NCBI GenBank assembly: GCA_946699065.1
Contig: CAMPDV010001975.1
Coordinates: 16,735 to 80,734 of the forward strand
Reading direction: 5' to 3'
From: Loxodes magnus
Taxonomy: Eukaryota > Ciliophora > Karyorelictea > Loxodida > Loxodidae
DNA: 64,000 bases
Of the stretch, positions 36,401-45,500 are shown piece after piece. The notes under the pieces were generated by a model. The model worked only from the letters and a program-made list of their open reading frames with translations. It was not told the DNA's origin and did no database searches. The position numbers and the translations under genes were made by a program. The stretch's first letter is position 1. The number at the start of each line of letters is the position of its first letter.

Positions 36401-38980
36401 AGAAAAGTGAAGAAGTAAAGTAAGAAAAGAAGATAGAATTTCAGTTTTAAGGAGTATGCTTTGAGAAGTAATAAGTATTTAGAAAAGTGAAGAAGTAAAG
36501 TAAGAAAAGAAGATAGAATTTCAGTTTTAAGGAGTATGCTTTGAGAAGTAATAAGTATTTAGAAAAGTGAAGAAGTAAAGTAAGAAAAGAAGATAGAATT
36601 TCAGTTTTAAGGAGTATGCTTTGAGAAGTAATAAGTATTTAGAAAAGTGAAGAAGTAAAGTAAGAAAAGAAGATAGAATTTCAGTTTTAAGTAGTATGCT
36701 TTGAGAAGTAATAAGTATTTAGAAAAGTGAAGAAGTAAAGTAAGAAAAGAAGATAGAATTTCAGTTTTAGGAGTATGCTTTGAGAAGTAATAAGTATTTA
36801 GAAAAGTGAAGAAGTAAAGTAAGAAAAGAAGATAGAATTTCAGTTTTAAGGAGTATGCTTTGAGAAGTAATAAGTATTTAGAAAAGTGAAGAAGTAAAGT
36901 AAGAAAAGAAGATAGAATTTCAGTTTTAGGAGTATGCTTTGAGAAGTAATAAGTATTTAGAAAAGTGAAGAAGTAAAGTAAGAAAAGAAGATAGAATTTC
37001 AGTTTTAAGAGTATGCTTTGAGAAGTAATAAGTATTTAGAAAAGTGAAGAAGTAAAGTAAGAAAAGAAGATAGAATTTCAGTTTTAAGGAGTATGCTTTG
37101 AGAAGTAATAAGTATTTAGAAAAGTGAAGAAGTAAAGTAAGAAAAGAAGATAGAATTTCAGTTTTAAGAGTATGCTTTGAGAAGTAATAAGTATTTAGAA
37201 AAGTGAAGAAGTAAAGTAAGAAAAGAAGATAGAATTTCAGTTTTAAGGAGTATGCTTTGAGAAGTAATAAGTATTTAGAAAAGTGAAGAAGTAAAGTAAG
37301 AAAAGAAGATAGAATTTCAGTTTTAAGGAGTATGCTTTGAGAAGTAATAAGTATTTAGAAAAGTGAAGAAGTAAAGTAAGAAAAGAAGATAGAATTTCAG
37401 TTTTAAGGAGTATGCTTTGAGAAGTAATAAGTATTTAGAAAAGTGAAGAAGTAAAGTAAGAAAAGAAGATAGAATTTCAGTTTTAAGGAGTATGCTTTGA
37501 GAAGTAATAAGTATTTAGAAAAGTGAAGAAGTAAAGTAAGAAAAGAAGATAGAATTTCAGTTTTAGGAGTATGCTTTGAGAAGTAATAAGTATTTAGAAA
37601 AGTGAAGAAGTAAAGTAAGAAAAGAAGATAGAATTTCAGTTTTAAGTAGTATGCTTTGAGAAGTAATAAGTATTTAGAAAAGTGAAGAAGTAAAGTAAGA
37701 AAAGAAGATAGAATTTCAGTTTTAAGGAGTATGCTTTGAGAAGTAATAAGTATTTAGAAAAGTGAAGAAGTAAAGTAAGAAAAGAAGATAGAATTTCAGT
37801 TTTAAGGAGTATGCTTTGAGAAGTAATAAGTATTTAGAAAAGTGAAGAAGTAAAGTAAGAAAAGAAGATAGAATTTCAGTTTTAAGGAGTATGCTTTGAG
37901 AAGTAATAAGTATTTAGAAAAGTGAAGAAGTAAAGTAAGAAAAGAAGATAGAATTTCAGTTTTAAGGAGTATGCTTTGAGAAGTAATAAGTATTTAGAAA
38001 AGTGAAGAAGTAAAGTAAGAAAAGAAGATAGAATTTCAGTTTTAAGGAGTATGCTTTGAGAAGTAATAAGTATTTAGAAAAGTGAAGAAGTAAAGTAAGA
38101 AAAGAAGATAGAATTTCAGTTTTAAAGAGTATGCTTTGAGAAGTAATAAGTATTTAGAAAAGTGAAGAAGTAAAGTAAGAAAAGAAGATAGAATTTCAGT
38201 TTTAGGAGTATGCTTTGAGAAGTAATAAGTATTTAGAAAAGTGAAGAAGTAAAGTAAGAAAAGAAGATAGATTTCAGTTTTAAGGAGTATGCTTTGAGAA
38301 GTAATAAGTATTTAGAAAAGTGAAGAAGTAAAGTAAGAAAAGAAGATAGAATTTCAGTTTTAAGAGTATGCTTTGAGAAGTAATAAGTATTTAGAAAAGT
38401 GAAGAAGTAAAGTAAGAAAAGAAGATAGAATTTCAGTTTTAAGGAGTATGCTTTGAGAAGTAATAAGTATTTAGAAAAGTGAAGAAGTAAAGTAAGAAAA
38501 GAAGATAGAATTTCAGTTTTAAGGAGTATGCTTTGAGAAGTAATAAGTATTTAGAAAAGTGAAGAAGTAAAGTAAGAAAAGAAGATAGAATTTCAGTTTT
38601 AAGGAGTATGCTTTGAGAAGTAATAAGTATTTAGAAAAGTGAAGAAGTAAAGTAAGAAAAGAAGATAGAATTTCAGTTTTAAGGAGTATGCTTTGAGAAG
38701 TAATAAGTATTTAGAAAAGTGAAGAAGTAAAGTAAGAAAAGAAGATAGAATTTCAGTTTTAAAGAGTATGCTTTGAGAAGTAATAAGTATTTAGAAAAGT
38801 GAAGAAGTAAAGTAAGAAAAGAAGATAGAATTTAAGTTTTAAAGAGTATGCTTTGAGAAGTAATAAGTATTTAGAAAAGTGAAGAAGTAAAGTAAGAAAA
38901 GAAGATAGAATTTCAGTTTTAAGGAGTATGCTTTGAGAAGTAATAAGTATTTAGAAAAGTGAAGAAGTAAAGTAAGAAAA
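33490..38980 (+). repeat. Uniform domain of the 80-bp satellite
   Basis: About 70 units, nearly all of one form: AAAGAAGATAGAATTTCAG then TTTTAAGGAG (or AAGTAG, AGGAG or AAGAG), GCTTTGAGAAG and GTGAAGAAGTAAAG. The variants common to the left (ACGAA, GTGAAGTAGTTAAG, GCGAAG, GATATTAAG, AATTATTTGATAAAG, GAAACTAAA) are absent. Remaining variation is almost all at one site, the 5-6 bases after CAGTTTTA. The TTTGAAAAG form is seen only near the left end (34,412 and 34,652). No clear multi-unit order is visible, so this looks like a recently spread single unit type. Confidence 0.88.
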
Positions 38981-39076
38981 GAAGATCGATTTTCAGTTTA
39001 AAGGAGTATGACTTTGAAAGTAATAAGTATTTTATAAAGTTGAAGAAACAAAGCAAGAAAATATTATTGAATTTCT
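38981..39076 (+). repeat. Decayed terminal unit of the left array
   Basis: The last unit before the junction has many changes that no inner unit shows: GAAGATCGATTTTCAG, TTTAAAGGAGTATGACTTTG with an inserted A, GAAAGTAATAAG, TATTTTATAAAGTTGAAG and CAAAGCAAG. Similarity ends within AAAATATTATTGAATTTC. Divergence confined to the outermost unit is usual for satellite edges, where unequal exchange rarely corrects the end unit. Confidence 0.85.
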
Positions 39077-39095
39077 GTCTTTTTTACTTATGAAG
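39060..39095. other. Junction between the two satellite arrays
   Basis: The 80-bp-type sequence fades by ~39,075 and homology to the 854-bp unit begins at GTCTTTTTTACTTATG, about 39,077. The second array therefore starts inside its own unit: inside that array the same motif follows TTATATTTGTAA. No insertion-element ends, target-site duplication or unrelated spacer is visible, so the arrays directly abut. Base bias switches here from purine-rich to pyrimidine-rich on the listed strand. Confidence 0.85.
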
Positions 39096-39949
39096 TTCAT
39101 ATATATTAGACGCAGGGGTACCATTACTCACTTGCACTTAATTTTCTATCTTTTTTGTAACACATCTTTTATATTCTACGCAGGTGGCACGGTTTTATAT
39201 TCGAAGCATTATTCCATTACATTTGTAGCAAATCATATATATTAGTTGCGGGAGTTCCGTTATTTTTATGTTGTTCATTTCTCTTTCACTCTTAAATTAT
39301 TTTATATTTAGATGCAGTGGTCACATTTTTATATGTTTTTGTTATCTATTTAGATAGATTCATATGCATTAGCGCGGTAGCATGATTTTATTATTCCGAG
39401 GCGCTTTTACATCTTTTTTAAGAAAATATTTTTATTTTCAAGCTCTCTTTTTTATGCTTCATAGACTTAACATTTATGATTTTTCACATGTTATTCATTA
39501 AGTTTTATATCAATTTTCTGTTCATTTCTTTATTGCTCATGTTAATTGCTTTTTTGAGCTTTCAATTCTATATTTCTTTACTTTAATCAACTTATTTATC
39601 CTAATCAACAACTTTATCTCGAACAGAAGTGTCACCCGTTTAGCCTCGTTTATCCTCTTTTATTATATTTTCACGTTTTATTATATTCTCATTCATGCAG
39701 CTTTTTAATTGTTTATGATTTGTTTTTATTTGTTCATTCGCTTTATATTTCTAAGATTTCTAATCTATTATCCTTTTTTTGCCAAATATTATCTTTTTTA
39801 AGCAGTCAATTTATGTTCATCATTGCGATTACACTCAATTTATTTGTCACTTTCTCTATTTTTATGTTATGACATTGTTTTTTCGCATCATTTTTCATCC
39901 ACTTTTATACTAATTTTTATATTTGTAAGTCTTTTTTACTTATGAAGTT

Positions 39950-40260
39950 CATATATATTAGACGCAGGGGTACCATTACTCACTTGCACTTAATTTTCTA
40001 TCTTTTTTGTAACACATCTTTTATATTCTACGCAGGTGGCACGGTTTTATATTCGAAGCATTATTCCATTACATTTGTAGCAAATCATATATATTAGTTG
40101 CGGGAGTTCCGTTATTTTTATGTTGTTCATTTCTCTTTCACTCTTAAATTATTTTATATTTAGATGCAGTGGTCACATTTTTATATGTTTTTGTTATCTA
40201 TTTAGATAGATTCATATGCATTAGCGCGGTAGCATGATTTTATTATTCCGAGGCGCTTTT
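39950..40260 (+). repeat. Degenerate ~60-68-bp sub-repeats inside the 854-bp unit
   Basis: Five related segments are seen: ATTAGACGCAGGGGTACC, ATTCTACGCAGGTGGCACGG, ATTAGTTGCGGGAGTTCCG, TTTAGATGCAGTGGTCAC and ATTAGCGCGGTAGCATG. Their central GC dinucleotides are at 39,964, 40,032, 40,100, 40,166 and 40,226, spaced 68, 68, 66 and 60. Each is preceded by TATATT-like sequence and followed by a T-rich run. A weaker sixth relative may be the CCGAGGCGC segment near 40,248. The pattern recurs in every copy of the unit. Confidence 0.7.
40196..40211. repeat. Short inverted repeat in each 854-bp unit (6-bp arms)
   Basis: ATCTAT and ATAGAT flank a 4-base TTAG loop. Directly after lie the overlapping self-complementary words CATATG and ATGCAT. 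The element is in every copy, for example at 39,344-39,359 in the first. Function unknown; a weak hairpin or a dyad protein site are both possible. Confidence 0.6.
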
Positions 40261-40273
40261 ACATCTTTTTTAA

Positions 40274-40291
40274 GAAAATATTTTTATTTTC
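40274..40291. repeat. Short inverted repeat in each 854-bp unit (7-bp arms)
   Basis: GAAAATA and TATTTTC form perfect 7-base arms around a TTTT loop. Present in every copy, for example at 39,422-39,439 in the first. In so AT-rich a sequence such a dyad can arise by chance, so no function is claimed. Confidence 0.6.
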
Positions 40292-40435
40292 AAGCTCTCT
40301 TTTTTATGCTTCATAGACTTAACATTTATGATTTTTCACATGTTATTCATTAAGTTTTATATCAATTTTCTGTTCATTTCTTTATTGCTCATGTTAATTG
40401 CTTTTTTGAGCTTTCAATTCTATATTTCTTTACTT

Positions 40436-40538
40436 TAATCAACTTATTTATCCTAATCAACAACTTTATCTCGAACAGAAGTGTCACCCGTTTAGCCTCG
40501 TTTATCCTCTTTTATTATATTTTCACGTTTTATTATAT
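40436..40538 (+). repeat. Paired short direct repeats inside the 854-bp unit
   Basis: TAATCAAC occurs at 40,436 and 40,454 (18 apart), and TTTATTATATT at 40,511 and 40,528 (17 apart). Between them lies the GTGTCACCCGTTTAGCCTCG segment. The near-equal spacings hint at an older ~17-18-base duplication on each side. This may equally be coincidence in low-complexity sequence. Confidence 0.5.
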
Positions 40539-42519
40539 TCTCATTCATGCAGCTTTTTAATTGTTTATGATTTGTTTTTATTTGTTCATTCGCTTTATAT
40601 TTCTAAGATTTCTAATCTATTATCCTTTTTTTGCCAAATATTATCTTTTTTAAGCAGTCAATTTATGTTCATCATTGCGATTACACTCAATTTATTTGTC
40701 ACTTTCTCTATTTTTATGTTATGACATTGTTTTTTCGCATCATTTTTCATCCACTTTTATACTAATTTTTATATTTGTAAGTCTTTTTTACTTATGAAGT
40801 TCATATATATTAGACGCAGGGGTACCATTACTCACTTGCACTTAATTTTCTATCTTTTTTGTAACACATCTTTTATATTCTACGCAGGTGGCACGGTTTT
40901 ATATTCGAAGCATTATTCCATTACATTTGTAGCAAATCATATATATTAGTTGCGGGAGTTCCGTTATTTTTATGTTGTTCATTTCTCTTTCACTCTTAAA
41001 TTATTTTATATTTAGATGCAGTGGTCACATTTTTATATGTTTTTGTTATCTATTTAGATAGATTCATATGCATTAGCGCGGTAGCATGATTTTATTATTC
41101 CGAGGCGCTTTTACATCTTTTTTAAGAAAATATTTTTATTTTCAAGCTCTCTTTTTTATGCTTCATAGACTTAACATTTATGATTTTTCACATGTTATTC
41201 ATTAAGTTTTATATCAATTTTCTGTTCATTTCTTTATTGCTCATGTTAATTGCTTTTTTGAGCTTTCAATTCTATATTTCTTTACTTTAATCAACTTATT
41301 TATCCTAATCAACTACTTTATCTCGAACAGAAGTGTCACCCGTTTAGCCTCGTTTATCCTCTTTTATTATATTTTTCACGTTTTATTATATTCTCATTCA
41401 TGCAGCTTTTTTAATTGTTTATGATTTGTTTTTATTTGTTCATTCGCTTTATATTTCTAAGCTTTCTAATCTATTATCCTTTTTTTGCCAAATATTATCT
41501 TTTTTAAGCAGTCAATTTATGTTCATCATTGCGATTACACTCAATTTATTTGTCACTTTCTCTATTTTTATGTTATGACATTGTTTTTTCGCATCATTTT
41601 TCATCCACTTTTATACTAATTTTTATATTTGTAAGTCTTTTTTACTTATGAAGTTCATATATATTAGACGCAGGGGTACCATTACTCACTTGCACTTAAT
41701 TTTCTATCTTTTTTGTAACACATCTTTTATATTCTACGCAGGTGGCACGGTTTTATATTCGAAGCATTATTCCATTACATTTGTAGCAAATCATATATAT
41801 TAGTTGCGGGAGTTCCGTTATTTTTATGTTGTTCATTTCTCTTTCACTCTTAAATTATTTTATATTTAGATGCAGTGGTCACATTTTTATATGTTTTTGT
41901 TATCTATTTAGATAGATTCATATGCATTAGCGCGGTAGCATGATTTTATTATTCCGAGGCGCTTTTACATCTTTTTTAAGAAAATATTTTTATTTTCAAG
42001 CTCTCTTTTTTATGCTTCATAGACTTAACATTTATGATTTTTCACATGTTATTCATTAAGTTTTATATCAATTTTCTGTTCATTTCTTTATTGCTCATGT
42101 TAATTGCTTTTTTGAGCTTTCAATTCTATATTTCTTTACTTTAATCAACTTCTTTATCCTAATCAACTACTTTATCTCGAACAGAAGTGTCACCCGTTTA
42201 GCCTCGTTTATCCTCTTTTATTATATTTTCACGTTTTATTATATTCTCATTCATGCAGCTTTTTTAATTGTTTATGATTTGTTTTTATTTGTTCATTCGC
42301 TTTATATTTCTAAGCTTTCTAATCTATTATCCTTTTTTTGCCAAATATTATCTTTTTTAAGCAGTCAATTTATGTTCATCATTGCGATTACACTCAATTT
42401 ATTTGTCACTTTCTCTATTTTTATGTTATGACATTGTTTTTTCGCATCATTTTTCATCCACTTTTATACTAATTTTTATATTTGTAAGTCTTTTTTACTT
42501 ATGAAGTTCATATATATTA

Positions 42520-45500
42520 GACGCAGGGGTACCATTACTCACTTGCACTTAATTTTCTATCTTTTTTGTAACACATCTTTTATATTCTACGCAGGTGGCA
42601 CGGTTTTATATCCGAAGCATTATTCCATTACATTTGTAGCAAATCATATATATTAGTTGCGGGAGTTCCGTTATTTTTATGTTGTTCATTTCTCTTTCAC
42701 TCTTAAATTATTTTATATTTAGATGCAGTGGTCACATTTTTATATGTTTTTGTTATCTATTTAGATAGATTCATATGCATTAGCGCGGTAGCATGATTTT
42801 ATTATTCCGAGGCGCTTTTACATCTTTTTTAAGAAAATATTTTTATTTTCAAGCTCTCTTTTTTATGCTTCATAGACTTAACATTTATGATTTTTCACAT
42901 GTTATTCATTAAGTTTTATATCAATTTTCTGTTCATTTCTTTATTGCTCATGTTAATTGCTTTTTTGAGCTTTCAATTCTATATTTCTTTACTTTAATCA
43001 ACTTCTTTATCCTAATCAACTACTTTATCTCGAACAGAAGTGTCACCCGTTTAGCCTCGTTTATCCTCTTTTATTATATTTTTCACGTTTTATTATATTC
43101 TCATTCATGCAGCTTTTTTAATTGTTTATGATTTGTTTTTATTTGTTCATTCGCTTTATATTTCTAAGCTTTCTAATCTATTATCCTTTTTTTGCCAAAT
43201 ATTATCTTTTTTAAGCAGTCAATTTATGTTCATCATTGCGATTACACTCAATTTATTTGTCACTTTCTCTATTTTTATGTTATGACATTGTTTTTTCGCA
43301 TCATTTTTCATCCACTTTTATACTAATTTTTATATTTGTAAGTCTTTTTTACTTATGAAGTTCATATATATTAGACGCAGGGGTACCATTACTCACTTGC
43401 ACTTAATTTTCTATCTTTTTTGTAACACATCTTTTATATTCTACGCAGGTGGCACGGTTTTATATCCGAAGCATTATTCCATTACATTTGTAGCAAATCA
43501 TATATATTAGTTGCGGGAGTTCCGTTATTTTTATGTTGTTCATTTCTCTTTCACTCTTAAATTATTTTATATTTAGATGCAGTGGTCACATTTTTATATG
43601 TTTTTGTTATCTATTTAGATAGATTCATATGCATTAGCGCGGTAGCATGATTTTATTATTCCGAGGCGCTTTTACATCTTTTTTAAGAAAATATTTTTAT
43701 TTTCAAGCTCTCTTTTTTATGCTTCATAGACTTAACATTTATGATTTTTCACATGTTATTCATTAAGTTTTATATCAATTTTCTGTTCATTTCTTTATTG
43801 CTCATGTTAATTGCTTTTTTGAGCTTTCAATTCTATATTTCTTTACTTTAATCAACTTCTTTATCCTAATCAACTACTTTATCTCGAACAGAAGTGTCAC
43901 CCGTTTAGCCTCGTTTATCCTCTTTTATTATATTTTTCACGTTTTATTATATTCTCATTCATGCAGCTTTTTTAATTGTTTATGATTTGTTTTTATTTGT
44001 TCATTCGCTTTATATTTCTAAGCTTTCTAATCTATTATCCTTTTTTTGCCAAATATTATCTTTTTTAAGCAGTCAATTTATGTTCATCATTGCGATTACA
44101 CTCAATTTATTTGTCACTTTCTCTATTTTTATGTTATGACATTGTTTTTTCGCATCATTTTTCATCCACTTTTATACTAATTTTTATATTTGTAAGTCTT
44201 TTTTACTTATGAAGTTCATATATATTAGACGCAGGGGTACCATTACTCACTTGCACTTAATTTTCTATCTTTTTTGTAACACATCTTTTATATTCTACGC
44301 AGGTGGCACGGTTTTATATCCGAAGCATTATTCCATTACATTTGTAGCAAATCATATATATTAGTTGCGGGAGTTCCGTTATTTTTATGTTGTTCATTTC
44401 TCTTTCACTCTTAAATTATTTTATATTTAGATGCAGTGGTCACATTTTTATATGTTTTTGTTATCTATTTAGATAGATTCATATGCATTAGCGCGGTAGC
44501 ATGATTTTATTATTCCGAGGCGCTTTTACATCTTTTTTAAGAAAATATTTTTATTTTCAAGCTCTCTTTTTTATGCTTCATAGACTTAACATTTATGATT
44601 TTTCACATGTTATTCATTAAGTTTTATATCAATTTTCTGTTCATTTCTTTATTGCTCATGTTAATTGCTTTTTTGAGCTTTCAATTCTATATTTCTTTAC
44701 TTTAATCAACTTCTTTATCCTAATCAACTACTTTATCTCGAACAGAAGTGTCACCCGTTTAGCCTCGTTTATCCTCTTTTATTATATTTTTCACGTTTTA
44801 TTATATTCTCATTCATGCAGCTTTTTTAATTGTTTATGATTTGTTTTTATTTGTTCATTCGCTTTATATTTCTAAGCTTTCTAATCTATTATCCTTTTTT
44901 TGCCAAATATTATCTTTTTTAAGCAGTCAATTTATGTTCATCATTGCGATTACACTCAATTTATTTGTCACTTTCTCTATTTTTATGTTATGACATTGTT
45001 TTTTCGCATCATTTTTCATCCACTTTTATACTAATTTTTATATTTGTAAGTCTTTTTTACTTATGAAGTTCATATATATTAGACGCAGGGGTACCATTAC
45101 TCACTTGCACTTAATTTTCTATCTTTTTTGTAACACATCTTTTATATTCTACGCAGGTGGCACGGTTTTATATCCGAAGCATTATTCCATTACATTTGTA
45201 GCAAATCATATATATTAGTTGCGGGAGTTCCGTTATTTTTATGTTGTTCATTTCTCTTTCACTCTTAAATTATTTTATATTTAGATGCAGTGGTCACATT
45301 TTTATATGTTTTTGTTATCTATTTAGATAGATTCATATGCATTAGCGCGGTAGCATGATTTTATTATTCCGAGGCGCTTTTACATCTTTTTTAAGAAAAT
45401 ATTTTTATTTTCAAGCTCTCTTTTTTATGCTTCATAGACTTAACATTTATGATTTTTCACATGTTATTCATTAAGTTTTATATCAATTTTCTGTTCATTT

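Larger units (their letters stand above)
1..39076 (+). repeat. ~80-bp satellite array (left array)
   Basis: Head-to-tail tandem array of about 490 units of 78-80 bp, all in one orientation, continuing off the left edge of the window. The period shows directly: the motif TATGCTTTGAGAAGTAATAA recurs every 79-80 bases from position 40 onward. Common unit changes are a GATAGATTTCAG form one base shorter, a TTAGGAGTATG form one base shorter, and a GAAGAAATAAGTATG form. The listed strand is purine-rich and very poor in C. Stop codons fall in every frame of both strands, so no protein can be read through the units, and 80 is not a multiple of 3. I do not recognise the satellite family. By analogy with other long AT-rich satellites it is probably heterochromatic, centromere-related or subtelomeric; this role is inference. 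Whether it is transcribed cannot be seen. Confidence 0.98.
39961..40812 (+). repeat. Complete 852-bp unit of the right array (example, left-edge type)
   Basis: One full unit, phased on GACGCAGGGG. In order it contains about five degenerate GC-containing sub-repeats in the first ~300 bp, two short hairpin-forming inverted repeats (40,196-40,211 and 40,274-40,291), a T-rich stretch, a pair of TAATCAAC words, a GTGTCACCCGTTTAGCC segment that is the most GC-rich part of the second half, a pair of TTTATTATATT words, and another T-rich stretch ending in TTTGTAAGTC. The core units are 854 bp because they have one extra T in each of two T runs (TATTTTTCACG and GCTTTTTTAATTG). Confidence 0.9.
39077..42519 (+). 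repeat. Left-edge variant copies of the 854-bp satellite (copies 1-4)
   Basis: The first four copies change stepwise toward the core form. Copies 1-2 have TATATTCGAAG, CAACTTATTTATCC, CAACAACTTT, AAGATTTCT and the shorter T runs. Copy 3 keeps TTCG and CTTATTTA but already has CAACTACTTT, AAGCTTTCT and the longer T runs. Copy 4 keeps TTCG (41,757-41,760) but has CTTCTTTATCC (~42,149) and the short TATTTTCACG, giving an 853-base spacing. From copy 5 the form is TATATCCGAAG with CTTCTTTATCC. Confidence 0.88.

Noticed and set aside
1-39076. CRISPR array
   Set aside because: The repeat fills the whole period. There are no unique spacers between repeats, no neighbouring cas-like genes, and the array is far longer than CRISPR loci usually are.
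40490-40510. CENP-B-box-like site at CACCCGTTTAGCCTCG in the 854-bp unit
   Set aside because: On the reverse strand it matches the A and CGGG end of the known box but not the TTCG end at the needed spacing, so too few core positions agree. TATATTCGAAGC elsewhere in the unit has TTCG without the CGGG part.
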